Source: Nannocystis bainbridge
Lineage (GTDB): Bacteria; Myxococcota_A; Polyangia; Nannocystales; Nannocystaceae
Reading direction: 5' to 3'
Length of the DNA stretch: 64,000 bases
Assembly: GCF_028368995.1 (NCBI RefSeq)
Contig: NZ_JAQNDL010000003.1
Coordinates: 868,001-932,000 of the forward strand
Part shown: one piece after another, positions 48,742 through 56,567 of the stretch
How the letters are laid out: each line of letters opens with the position of its first letter
How positions within the stretch are numbered: position 1 is the first letter of the stretch
Made by a program: the position numbers and the translations under genes
Notes under the pieces: generated by a model
Database searches by the model: none
Told to the model about the DNA's origin: nothing
What the model saw: only the letters and a program-made list of their open reading frames with translations

Positions 48742-51261
48742 CTAGCCGCCCTCGCTCGCCTTGCGGGCCGCGTCCTCGATCCGGCGCTGCTCCGCGGCGT
48801 CGATCACCCCGTCGCGCAGCGCCCGGTCGACCTCGCGGCGGACCGCCTCGCCGGCGCGCACGCGAGCGCGCTGGGCTCGCTTGGCCTCCTCGGTCGCGCG
48901 CCGGCTCTCGGCCTGCGCCCGCCGGCCATCGGCCTGCACCCGCCGGGCCTCGGCCTCGACCTGCACCCGCTCGCGGTCGGCGCGACGCTGCTCGCTCAGC
49001 ACCTCGCGCTGGGCCGCCCGCTGCGCCTCGTCGAAGCCGCGCTGGCGCTCACGGTCGGCGCGCTGCAGCTCGCGGGCCGACGCTCGCAGCGAGCGCTCGA
49101 CCTCGCGTTCGACCTCCGCGGTGAGGTCGTCGACGTCGAGGTGCTCGAGCGCGTCGGCCAGGCCGGCGAGGTCGAGGTGCTCCACCTTGCGCTCGACCTC
49201 GGCCGCGATCTGCTCGGCGCGACCGGTCAGCTCGGCCAGCTGCTCCGGGCTCAGCTCGGGCGCGCGGCGGGCCAGCTCGGCCGCGCGGGCCTTGAGCGCC
49301 TCGACCTTGGCCGCGTCGAGCTTGCTCGCCTGCTTGGCGATCGCCGCCGCCGCTCGCTCGAGATCGCGGAGCTGCTTGACGTCGATCACCTTGGCCTGGA
49401 CCGCCAGCTTGCCGCCCTGGCGCAGCAGCTTCTCGGTCGTGCGCGGGACCACCCGCACGTGCGAGCGCGACGGCCCGTGATCGTCGGAGCAGCTGTCGTC
49501 GTGCTCGACCGTCACCGCCAGGCGAACCCCGGGCGGCGTCGGCGGCGTCGGCGGCGTCGGCGGGCGCGGGCTCACCACGATCTTCGGCGGCGTCGGCGGC
49601 GTCGGCGGGCGCGAGCCCACCGCGAACTTCGGCGGCGTCGGCGGCATCGCCATCACCAGCGGTGGCGTCGGCATCCCGCGCATCGCCGGCTCCGGCACGA
49701 ACACGTGCATTGGCGCGCTCGGCCCGCTCTCGTACTGAAGTCGCACCGCCTTGCGCTCATGTCGCTCGGCGCGACGCAGCGCGCGGCGTTGCTTGACCGT
49801 CGGCGACGGCTCGCCCATCGCGCCCGGGGGCGGCGGCGCGGCCACGCCGAGCAGCGACCCCGGCGGCACCGGCGGCGCCGGGGCCACGCCGAGCACCGTC
49901 GTCGGCGCTGCCCCGCTCGTCGCCGCGAACACCGGCTCCGGCATCAGCTCGGGCGGCTCGTCGGGCGCGGGCGGCTCGGGCACCTCGGCGCGCGCGATCG
50001 ACAGCGAAAGACCCGGCGCGCCGAGCCCGACCATCGCCAGCAGCGCCGCGCCCAGCAGCCCGCGCCAGCGCCTGGCCCAGCGGCCGCGGTCGCGCGTGCG
50101 GGCGTCGAGCAGGCGCTCGACCCGACGGACCAGCAGCGAGCTGCGCGCCGCCATCGGGCTGACGAACTTTTCGAACCTGTCCGATCGGCCAGGCCACTGC
50201 GCGACCTCGGTCAGACAGCGAGCCAGGTGCAGCCCCGACCCGGTGTGGCGCACCGCCCAGTCGTCACACAGCTCCTCGGCCGCCTCCTGCATGCCGCGGC
50301 GGGCCACCCGGTTCAGCGGCTGGAAGAACAGCGCCGCCTCGAGCACCGACGCCAGCACCTGCCAGGCCGGATCGCGGCGCAGCACGTGGGCCAGCTCGTG
50401 GGCCAGCATCGCCTCCTGCTGGCGCGGCGCCAGCCCGTGCGCCCGCGCCGGCACCACGATCTCGCGGCTGGCCAGGGCCATCGGCGAACCTACCCGTTCG
50501 GACATGGTCAATCGGACACTGTCCTGAGGGACACGTACGTGCGCCATCAGCCGCGCCAGCCGCTCGCGCAGCGGGCCCTGACGCAGCGGCGTGCGCCCGC
50601 GGAGCCCGCGACGCAGCCGCACCGCGGTCGCCCCGAGCCGGCCGAGCGACAGCGTCGCCCCGAGCCCGAACAGACCGGCGAAGATCCACGCGGCCAGCCC
50701 GGCCTGCGACTCGCCCCCCGCCGCGACCACGGGCCCCGGCGCGAGCGGCGGGGCCGGCGGCACGAACGACGGCGCCGCGAACACCACCGGCTCGAACTCG
50801 CCGATCGTCGCCGACTCGACGAACACGACGTGCTCGACCTGCACGTGCCCCGGCGCGGCCAACATCGCCGTCACCTCCGCGTCGGCGAGCAGCATCCCCG
50901 GCGGCTCGCAGCCGACGCACCCGTGCACCTGCGGCATCGCCACTGCGACCTCCAACGGCGGCGGCGCCATCGCGGTGGCCGACATCGGCGGCGGCCCGGG
51001 CGGCCCCAGCGAGCCCGCCTCGACGTTGACGCTGCCCAGCAGCGGCTCGACCCCGAGCCCGGTCTGCAGCGTCGCCGTGAACAGCCCGCCGACCAGCGAC
51101 ATCTTCCAAAGCAAGCTGCGGGTCAGCGCGTCGAGCGGGAGGAAGCGGGTGAATGCCCACACCCCGCCGACCAGCACCGAGCTGTGCACGAAGTACGTGC
51201 CCAGCCAGCTCACCACCGTGTGCACCGCCGGGTCGGCGAGAGAGGCTGCAGGATCAAGCAT
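48742..51261 (-). CDS. BlaR1/MecR1-like M56 membrane metallopeptidase with Pro-rich and coiled-coil tail
   Basis: 839 residues. The N-terminal part has several membrane segments (TVVSWLGTYFVHSSVLVGG, LLWKMSLVGGLFTATL, AAWIFAGLFGLGATLSL, GLLGAALLAMVGLGAPGL). The cytoplasmic M56 protease has the zinc motif HELAH near 288 (AMLAHELAHVLRRDP) and a downstream EELCDDW. Unlike BlaR1 there is no penicillin-binding sensor. Instead come ~430 residues of Pro-rich linkers (PPTPPKFAVGS type repeats) and a long Arg/Glu/Ala coiled coil. The start ATG overlaps the BlaI stop (ATGCTTGA), so it is coupled. By analogy it cleaves BlaI on receipt of an envelope signal; the signal is unknown. A hairpin-repeat piece is embedded at 50495-50540. 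Confidence 0.9.
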   Translation of the reverse strand: MLDPAASLADPAVHTVVSWLGTYFVHSSVLVGGVWAFTRFLPLDALTRSLLWKMSLVGGLFTATLQTGLGVEPLLGSVNVEAGSLGPPGPPPMSATAMAPPPLEVAVAMPQVHGCVGCEPPGMLLADAEVTAMLAAPGHVQVEHVVFVESATIGEFEPVVFAAPSFVPPAPPLAPGPVVAAGGESQAGLAAWIFAGLFGLGATLSLGRLGATAVRLRRGLRGRTPLRQGPLRERLARLMAHVRVPQDSVRLTMSERVGSPMALASREIVVPARAHGLAPRQQEAMLAHELAHVLRRDPAWQVLASVLEAALFFQPLNRVARRGMQEAAEELCDDWAVRHTGSGLHLARCLTEVAQWPGRSDRFEKFVSPMAARSSLLVRRVERLLDARTRDRGRWARRWRGLLGAALLAMVGLGAPGLSLSIARAEVPEPPAPDEPPELMPEPVFAATSGAAPTTVLGVAPAPPVPPGSLLGVAAPPPPGAMGEPSPTVKQRRALRRAERHERKAVRLQYESGPSAPMHVFVPEPAMRGMPTPPLVMAMPPTPPKFAVGSRPPTPPTPPKIVVSPRPPTPPTPPTPPGVRLAVTVEHDDSCSDDHGPSRSHVRVVPRTTEKLLRQGGKLAVQAKVIDVKQLRDLERAAAAIAKQASKLDAAKVEALKARAAELARRAPELSPEQLAELTGRAEQIAAEVERKVEHLDLAGLADALEHLDVDDLTAEVEREVERSLRASARELQRADRERQRGFDEAQRAAQREVLSEQRRADRERVQVEAEARRVQADGRRAQAESRRATEEAKRAQRARVRAGEAVRREVDRALRDGVIDAAEQRRIEDAARKASEGG
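50495..50540. repeat. degenerate hairpin repeat inside the M56 gene
   Basis: CGTTCGGACATGGTCAATCG, GACACTGTCCTGAGGGACAC. Read on the minus strand as VPQDSVRLTMSERVG within the protease domain, between membrane segment and zinc motif. Confidence 0.5.
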
Positions 51262-51655
51262 CGTCGTCGTCCTCCGCTTCGCCGGATCTCGCACCGAGCA
51301 GCTGCTTGAGGCGCGCGACGTCGTCCGGATCGACATCCTTGTCCTCGACCAGATGGCTGACGAGCGCCGACACGTCGCCGCCGAAGAAATAATCGGTGAC
51401 CCGCGACAGCATCGACCGCCGCACCTCGTCCTCGCTGACGAGCGCGCGATAGATGAACTGCCGCCCCTCGACGCGGTGCGTCACGGTGCCCTTCTTCTCG
51501 AGCCGCGACAGCATCGTCGACACCGTGGTCGGCGCGAGCTCGCGATCCTGCTCGAGCAAGGCCGTGTGGACATCGGTCGCGGTCGCCTCGCCGCGGTCCC
51601 ACAAGATCCGCAGCAGGCCGAGCTGCAGATCGCTGAGTTGGTGTGACTCGCTCAT
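51254..51655 (-). CDS. BlaI/MecI-family transcriptional repressor
   Basis: 133 residues. The winged helix-turn-helix spans ~5-75: SDLQLGLLRILWDRGEATA, LAPTTVSTMLSRLEKKG, THRVEGRQFIYRALV. A C-terminal dimerisation region follows (MLSRVTDYFFGGDVSALVSHL, DDVARLKQLLGARSG) and holds the usual protease-cleaved hinge. The gene is upstream of and coupled to the M56 protease gene, the standard two-gene sensor arrangement. It should bind the palindrome at 51671-51686, which is 15 bp upstream of its ATG, so it is autoregulated. No beta-lactamase gene is nearby. Confidence 0.94.
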   Translation of the reverse strand: MSESHQLSDLQLGLLRILWDRGEATATDVHTALLEQDRELAPTTVSTMLSRLEKKGTVTHRVEGRQFIYRALVSEDEVRRSMLSRVTDYFFGGDVSALVSHLVEDKDVDPDDVARLKQLLGARSGEAEDDDDA

Positions 51656-51670
51656 GAACGACAGCCGTAG

Positions 51671-51686
51671 TACTACACGTGTAGTA
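51671..51686. promoter_or_regulatory. BlaI-type operator, perfect 16-bp palindrome
   Basis: TACTACACGTGTAGTA is a perfect palindrome containing the TACA...TGTA half-sites recognised by BlaI/MecI regulators. It lies 15 bp upstream of the BlaI start codon, where it would cover the promoter. Confidence 0.85.
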
Positions 51687-51993
51687 AGGGGTCAAGCGAG
51701 GTGCAGCGGTCGCAACGCCCTACCCGGATGCCCGCCCAGGAGGCCCCCCGCGGCCCCTGGTGCCCACCTGCCGCCCGCGCGGAGTCGCGCAGAGCACCCC
51801 ACCTTCCTCGTTCGGACCGCATTGTCCGACCTCGAGTTTCACCCGGCTCGCCTTCCTCTTCATTGCGCGGTCGTCGAAGCACGCACCACACTTCGCGTTC
51901 GATCACCGCTCGCACACGGGCATCGACGAGCGCGCACGAGCCCATACCGCGTCCTGCCGCCCCGCCTCGCTTGTGGGCCTCGCGGCCCGCGGA

Positions 51994-51999
51994 TACGCT
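51994..51999 (+). promoter_or_regulatory. -10 box of a possible leaderless transcript (52007)
   Basis: TACGCT ends 7 nt before the GTG at 52007. TTGTGG at 51971-51976 is a plausible -35 with a 17-bp spacer, making this the best-formed promoter of its kind in the window. Confidence 0.55.
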
Positions 52000-52006
52000 G
52001 GCGATC

Positions 52007-53452
52007 GTGAACCCTCCCGGCGTTCCATACGACGATGTGGCTCTCGGGCTCAGGGCGTCCACCGGCCACCGCATCGCCGGCGCGCTGATGATCGTCAACG
52101 CGGCGCTGGTCCTGTGCGAGACCTACATGATGCCCGCGTCGACCCGCGGTGATCTGCTGACCGGCAGCTTCCCGATCGCCGCCCTCATCGACGTCGCGCT
52201 CGGCGTCAGCCTGCTGAGCGGCAGCACTGGCGCAGTCACCCTCAGCATCGTGCGCGTCGGCCTCGGCCTCGTCCTGTTCACCTTGCTCCGCGCGCTCACT
52301 GGCGAGTGGCTGGCCGCCGGCATGCAGGTCGGGGTCAGCCTCGCCTTTTTGCTGCTGCTCGTCGGTCACGCCAAGCGCGTGCGCATCGGCCTCGCCGCGC
52401 TGCTGTTCGGCCTCTACCTCGCGCTCGAGAGCTTCGGCCTCTACATCCTCGTCACCGGCCAGAACCCGCTCGCCCACGCCGTGATGAGCGCGCGCGGCGA
52501 GCTGACCGGCGAGCCGGCCGGCGACGTCGTCGGCGGGCTCGTCGACTACCGCCTGCGCGCCCCCTCGGACCGCTGGTATCTGCGCACCGACGAGGCCGCC
52601 CGGCGCGACAACCCGCTCGCCGATCGCTGGCTCGTCCGCCCCGACCTCGACGCCCACATCCTCATCATCGCCGAGCGCGTGCCCGACACCATGGTCCCGC
52701 TGGCGCCGTTCGTCGACACCGTCGTCGGCAACATGCGCAGCGCCGCCAGCAACTTCGAGCTGATCGACAGCGCGCCGCTGCCCGGTCACCTCGACACCGG
52801 CAAGCTGCTGCACATGCGCGCGAGCGTCGACGGCCAGGACGTCGAGTACCTCGCCGGCCTCGTCACCGCCTACGGCTCGGCCTTCCAGCTGATCGGCTTC
52901 ACCGGCGCGCGCAACTTCGCCGCCGTCGAGCCCGAGCTGCGCGCCGCGATCGAGTCGTTCGTCCTGCCCGCCAGCGCTGCCCTGCCGCAGGGGGCCGGGC
53001 GCGTGGTCGGCAGCGCCGCGCCGTACGCCGTCACCGCCCCCGACGCGCGCTGGATCACCGCCTCGCCCGAGATGCTGGCCCAGCAGAACCCCGACAGCGA
53101 CCGCTGGCTGGTGCGGCCCGACGTCGACGCCCACGTCACCGTCATGCTCGAGCCGCTCGGCGAGGAGACCGCCGTCGACGCGCTGATGCAGCAGCTGCCC
53201 GAGCGCCTGCGCAGCACCTGGCCGACGGCCACCCTGCAGCCCGCCGAGCCGCTCGCCGGCGACCACGCCCAGGGCCAGGTCCTGCACGCCAGCGTCGCCG
53301 GGGCCGCCGGCGCGTTCGAGATCGACTACGCGATCTACGTCGTCGGCCTGCGCGCTTTCCACCTCCTCGCCACCGCCCCCGCCCCCGCCTACCCCGGCGT
53401 GCAGGGCCAGCTGCGCCAGGTCCTGCGCTCCTTCGAGCCGCCCGGCGATTGA
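52007..53452 (+). CDS. membrane protein with two related PsbP/DUF1795-like domains
   Basis: 481 residues from the GTG at 52007. The first ~150 residues have four membrane segments (GALMIVNAALVLCETYMM, FPIAALIDVALGVSLL, VGLGLVLFTLLRAL, VSLAFLLLLVGHA and a further AALLFGLYLALESFGLYI). Two homologous domains follow. Residues ~185-325 begin RLRAPSDRWYLRTDEAA and contain LADRWLVRPDLDAHI; residues ~345-480 contain DARWITASPEMLAQQNPD and SDRWLVRPDVDAHV. The shared DRWLVRPD(L/V)DAH shows an internal duplication. The folds resemble PsbP/DUF1795 domains. It is inner-membrane, with the paired domains outside or inside depending on topology. Function unknown. Confidence 0.82.
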   Translation: MNPPGVPYDDVALGLRASTGHRIAGALMIVNAALVLCETYMMPASTRGDLLTGSFPIAALIDVALGVSLLSGSTGAVTLSIVRVGLGLVLFTLLRALTGEWLAAGMQVGVSLAFLLLLVGHAKRVRIGLAALLFGLYLALESFGLYILVTGQNPLAHAVMSARGELTGEPAGDVVGGLVDYRLRAPSDRWYLRTDEAARRDNPLADRWLVRPDLDAHILIIAERVPDTMVPLAPFVDTVVGNMRSAASNFELIDSAPLPGHLDTGKLLHMRASVDGQDVEYLAGLVTAYGSAFQLIGFTGARNFAAVEPELRAAIESFVLPASAALPQGAGRVVGSAAPYAVTAPDARWITASPEMLAQQNPDSDRWLVRPDVDAHVTVMLEPLGEETAVDALMQQLPERLRSTWPTATLQPAEPLAGDHAQGQVLHASVAGAAGAFEIDYAIYVVGLRAFHLLATAPAPAYPGVQGQLRQVLRSFEPPGD

Positions 53453-53458
53453 CCCGCG

Positions 53459-53533
53459 CATGTCCGCTCGAACATGCCCTCGAGGACATGCTCGATCGAG
53501 CATGTCCTCCAAGACATGCCCTTTAAACCATGC
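53459..53533. repeat. array of CATGTCC-type hairpins
   Basis: CATGTCCGCTCGAACATG, CCCTCGAGGACATG, CTCGATCGAGCATG, TCCTCCAAGACATG, CCCTTTAAACCATG. It starts 6 bp after the stop of the preceding gene and ends 78 bp before the next start. Confidence 0.9.
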
Positions 53534-53610
53534 GCGATCGGGACCCGCGGACGTCTGCGGCCGCGGGCGTGAGGCTTGAATTCGTGTGCGCTTTCGAGTA
53601 CCCCGGAGGC

Positions 53611-54669
53611 ATGCAGGTCCGCCCGCGTCCGTGGCTCGCGCTCGTCGTCTTCAGCACCGCTTGCGCCTCGGGGGGCGAGCCCCAGTCGACCGACTCCGCC
53701 AGCTCCCCGTTCCTCACCGACGGGTTCGAGGACAGCGACAGCACCAGCGGCGGCTTCGACTCCGACACGACGACCACCACCGGCCTGCCCGACCCGACTT
53801 CGACCACCACCAGCACCACCGACCCGGGCGAGTTCACCACCACCACCGGCCCCGAGCCGACCGGCCCCGGGCTGACGACCAGCGGCCCCGACACCACCGA
53901 CGGCACCACCGGCGAGCCGCTCGACCCGTGCCCGCAGATCCGCATCGAAACGCCGGGCGACGTGCTCAACGTCCGCCCGACCCCTTCGACAGCGATGGCC
54001 GCGATCGCCACCGTGGCCGACGGCTCGGTCCACGACGTGGTGGCGATCGTGGCCGGCGAGAGCATCGACGGCGTCGACACCTGGTACCAGATCGCCGGCG
54101 ATTGGCCGGCCGGCTACGTGTTCGCCAACTTCGTCCAGTGCATCCCCGAGCAGGAGCCGCCCGACGAAAACGGGTTCTTCCTGCCGCTGCAGTGCGGCAC
54201 CACCACCACCGTCACGCAGGGAAACAACGGCGACTTCAGCCACAGCGGCAATTCGGCCTACGCGTTCGACTTCTCGCTGTCGACCGGAACCCCGCTGGTG
54301 GCGATCGCCAAGGGCACGGTGTCCAAGCTGTTCGGCGACACCAAGCCCGGCGACCCCTGTTACAACGGCGGCGGCGAGGAGTGCAAGTCGGCCGCCAATT
54401 ACGTGATCCTCCAGCACGAAGACGGCACCGGCTCGGTGTACGCACATTTGAGCGCCGTGCAGGTCAGCGTCGGTCAGGTCGTCGAGCGCGGCGGCGTGGT
54501 CGGACTGACCGGCTCGACCGGCTGGTCGACCGGCCCGCACGCGCACGTCGCCCGCCAGGAGGCCTGCGACTTCGGCTTCTGCCAGTCGATCCCGGTCTCG
54601 TTCGAGGACGTGCCCGACGACGGCGTGCCGGTGACCGGCGAGATGGTCACCTCGCAGAACTGCCCGTGA
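53611..54669 (+). CDS. M23 (LytM-like) peptidase-domain lipoprotein with SH3-like domain
   Basis: 352 residues with a ribosome site (CGGAGG) close to the ATG. Lipobox VVFSTAC (Cys19). A Ser/Asp/Thr-rich stalk (~25-105; TTTTTGLPDPTST type) is followed by a bacterial SH3-like domain (~110-175; VLNVRPTPSTAMAAIATV, WYQIAGDWPAGYVFANF). The M23 domain (~185-340) has YAFDFSLSTGTPLVAIAKGTV, NYVILQHEDGTGSVYAHLS and GPHAHVARQ. The HxH and YAHLS zinc/active-site motifs are intact. The first zinc ligand is not in the canonical H-x3-D place (NSAYAFD), so activity on peptidoglycan is likely but not certain. It acts in the envelope, perhaps in cell-wall remodelling. Confidence 0.88.
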   Translation: MQVRPRPWLALVVFSTACASGGEPQSTDSASSPFLTDGFEDSDSTSGGFDSDTTTTTGLPDPTSTTTSTTDPGEFTTTTGPEPTGPGLTTSGPDTTDGTTGEPLDPCPQIRIETPGDVLNVRPTPSTAMAAIATVADGSVHDVVAIVAGESIDGVDTWYQIAGDWPAGYVFANFVQCIPEQEPPDENGFFLPLQCGTTTTVTQGNNGDFSHSGNSAYAFDFSLSTGTPLVAIAKGTVSKLFGDTKPGDPCYNGGGEECKSAANYVILQHEDGTGSVYAHLSAVQVSVGQVVERGGVVGLTGSTGWSTGPHAHVARQEACDFGFCQSIPVSFEDVPDDGVPVTGEMVTSQNCP

Positions 54670-54790
54670 CCGCCTCCTGGACCCGCTCGCGCCGTTTCAA
54701 TCGCCGGACCGCGCCAAGCTGCGCGCGGTGACGCGGGCCTGGCCGCTGGCCACGCCGCGCGGCACGGTTCGGTGTCGCATGAATGTGATG

Positions 54791-54930
54791 CCTACACAGG
54801 GCGGGTCGCCACGGCTCGCGCTGTGGGACGCGGCACAGGCCGGCGGTGCACCGATATCAATACCTACACCGGGTATGTCGTTCGGGCCGGGCCGCGCATA
54901 TCGTGGGACGCGGCACAGGTCGGTGGCGCA
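54791..54930. repeat. imperfect tandem duplication of ~72-80 bp
   Basis: CCTACACAGGGCGGGTCG ... GTGGGACGCGGCACAGGCCG is followed by CCTACACCGGGTATGTCG ... GTGGGACGCGGCACAGGTCG. The order and spacing are preserved, so the whole unit was duplicated and then diverged. Confidence 0.7.
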
Positions 54931-55118
54931 GGGACGCCAGCGCCGGCGGCTCGATCGCCTGGCGCAGGTCGGCGCTGGGCCCACGCATTCGCGCCGATCC
55001 ATCGGCCTCGGCGCTCGCCCGTGACGCCTCCCGGCGTTCTACCGGGGCTCTCGCCGGCTCTCGGCGCGGATCGCCTGGCCCGCCGCTCGTGCGGTGTGGC
55101 GAGCCGCGGTGACCGGAT

Positions 55119-55124
55119 TAACTT
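55119..55124 (+). promoter_or_regulatory. -10-like box of a possible leaderless transcript (55131)
   Basis: TAACTT ends 6 nt before the ATG at 55131. It is the same hexamer, at the same distance, as before the histidine kinase gene at 12220. Confidence 0.5.
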
Positions 55125-55130
55125 CGGGAC

Positions 55131-55937
55131 ATGACCGATCGCGGCTCGAGACCTCGGCGTCGGCTCGTCGCCGGGCGCGTCCTGCGATTCGTCGTGTTCG
55201 CCCTCGTCGGCGCGGGCGCCCGGTCGGCCGCCGCTTCCGATGGGTTCTGTGACGCCTGGCTCGCGCACGTGAGCGACCACGCCGCCGCGCGCGGCTACCT
55301 GCTCACCCCCACCGAGGGCGGCCTCACCGGCCTCGACGGCCAGCAGAACGCGCTCCAGGCCGGTTGTGCGGCCGAGCGTGCGGTCATGACATTCACCGGG
55401 CCCGACGCCACGGTCGACGTCACGTGGACCGCCACCGGCCTCGTCGTGCGCGGCGAATTCCTCGGCCTCGGTCGCGTCGAGCAGCGCTGGAGCGGCGTCG
55501 AGTCCGAGCAGCGCCTGCGTCACACCGCCGAGCACGACGCTGCCGCTGCCTGCGTCGAGTTCGATCCGTCCACCGGCGGCTGGAGCGTCGAAGGCGACCC
55601 CGACCTCCTCAACGCCGACTTCGCGCCGGTCCTGGCGGGCTCGGCTCCGTGGCGCGACGCCTACTTCGTGATCCACGCCGTCACTGGCGTGTGGGACAGC
55701 GGCCTGCAGCGCGACGAGGAGGCTCTGGAGGTCGCGTCGAGCCTGGCCCTGCCGCCGAACGTCTGCCACGACGTCGACAAGGGCGGCGTGAAGAAGGACT
55801 GCGGCGCGACTCTCGGCATCTGCGCGGTCGCCTATTTCTGGAAACCGCTCACCGGCGCCTGCGTCGCCGCCGGGGCCAAGTGCCTGGCGGCCTTCAAGTG
55901 CTGGAAGAGCGACTGCTCGGGAGACGGGAAGTCATGA
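55131..55937 (+). CDS. secreted Cys-containing protein of unknown function
   Basis: 268 residues. An Arg-rich start and hydrophobic stretch (VLRFVVFALVGAGARSAAA) form a signal peptide. The mature part carries ~10 Cys (DGFCDAWL, QAGCAAERA, AACVEFD, NVCHDVD, KDCGATLGICAVAYFW, GACVAAGAKCLAAFKCWKSDC). Extracellular disulfide bonds are therefore expected. I do not recognise the family; TVDVTWTATGLVVRGEFLGLG suggests a beta-rich core. Its stop overlaps the start of the following membrane protein gene (ATGA), so the two are translated together and probably work together. No ribosome site precedes the start; a TAACTT box does. Confidence 0.75.
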   Translation: MTDRGSRPRRRLVAGRVLRFVVFALVGAGARSAAASDGFCDAWLAHVSDHAAARGYLLTPTEGGLTGLDGQQNALQAGCAAERAVMTFTGPDATVDVTWTATGLVVRGEFLGLGRVEQRWSGVESEQRLRHTAEHDAAAACVEFDPSTGGWSVEGDPDLLNADFAPVLAGSAPWRDAYFVIHAVTGVWDSGLQRDEEALEVASSLALPPNVCHDVDKGGVKKDCGATLGICAVAYFWKPLTGACVAAGAKCLAAFKCWKSDCSGDGKS

Positions 55938-56512
55938 CCGACCTGCCTGCTCCGCGATCCTTGCTCGACCGCCCGCAGCGGCTCGGCGTCGTGCCCACCT
56001 GGTGGTTCTGGAACGACGCCGGCCGGCAATGGCTGCTGCTCCCGCTCGTGCTCACCACGGCCGTGCCGCTGGCGCTCACCGTGCAACTGGTGGGACTGCG
56101 GCACCCGGCGCTGGCGTGGCCGCTGCTGCTGCTGGTCGCGCTCTATCCGCTGCTGTTGATGGGCCTCGTCGAGCGCCACGTCCGCCGGCGAATGCTCGCA
56201 CCCGGGCCCTCGCCCGCGGTGACCCGGGCCCCACCGCCGGCGCTGGCGCGCACCGTCCCGCTGGGGGTCGCTGCGCTGTGCGCCCTGCTGCTCGCGCTGG
56301 CCAGCTCGGAGAGCCACACCGCGCTGCTGGTCGCCGCCGTGGTCGCCGGCTCGCTCGCGGTCGCCCTGGTCCCGCACACCTGGCGGGCGCTCGCCAGCAC
56401 CGGCCACGGACGCCCGTCGCTGCCGGCGAATCGCCAGCCCTGTTCGCCGACGATCGCAGCGCATCAATGCCGCGATCCGCTCGCAAGCAAACCATCACGA
56501 CCTCACGCATGA
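55934..56512 (+). CDS. small integral membrane protein
   Basis: 192 residues. Four membrane segments: WLLLPLVLTTAVPLALTVQL, PALAWPLLLLVALYPLLLM, VPLGVAALCALLLALA and ALLVAAVVAGSLAVALV. An Arg/Pro/Ala cytoplasmic loop separates the pairs. Overlaps the preceding secreted-protein gene by 4 bp with a GGGAAG ribosome site inside it. The last ~30 residues (SLPANRQPCSPTIAAH) are low-quality and the natural stop may be strain-specific. No family is recognised; a partner or anchor for the upstream secreted protein is possible. Confidence 0.7.
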   Translation: MTDLPAPRSLLDRPQRLGVVPTWWFWNDAGRQWLLLPLVLTTAVPLALTVQLVGLRHPALAWPLLLLVALYPLLLMGLVERHVRRRMLAPGPSPAVTRAPPPALARTVPLGVAALCALLLALASSESHTALLVAAVVAGSLAVALVPHTWRALASTGHGRPSLPANRQPCSPTIAAHQCRDPLASKPSRPHA

Positions 56513-56567
56513 CGCCACGAACGAACACGAGCCCACGGACTCACCCACCGGCGCGTGAATCATCGCC

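Larger units (their letters stand above)
51656..52006. other. 351 bp gap between the BlaI gene and a rightward membrane protein gene
   Basis: Holds the BlaI operator at its left end and a -35/-10 pair at its right end (51971-51999). No gene is supportable in between. Confidence 0.6.
54670..55130. other. 461 bp intergenic region with a short direct repeat
   Basis: No gene is supportable. It contains two copies of GTGGGACGCGGCACAGG (54823 and 54903) and two of CCTACAC(A/C)GGG (54791 and 54863), and ends with a TAACTT box before the next gene. Confidence 0.6.

Noticed and set aside
48742..51686. Beta-lactam resistance locus
   Set aside because: BlaI and M56 are present but the penicillin-sensing domain and any beta-lactamase are missing.
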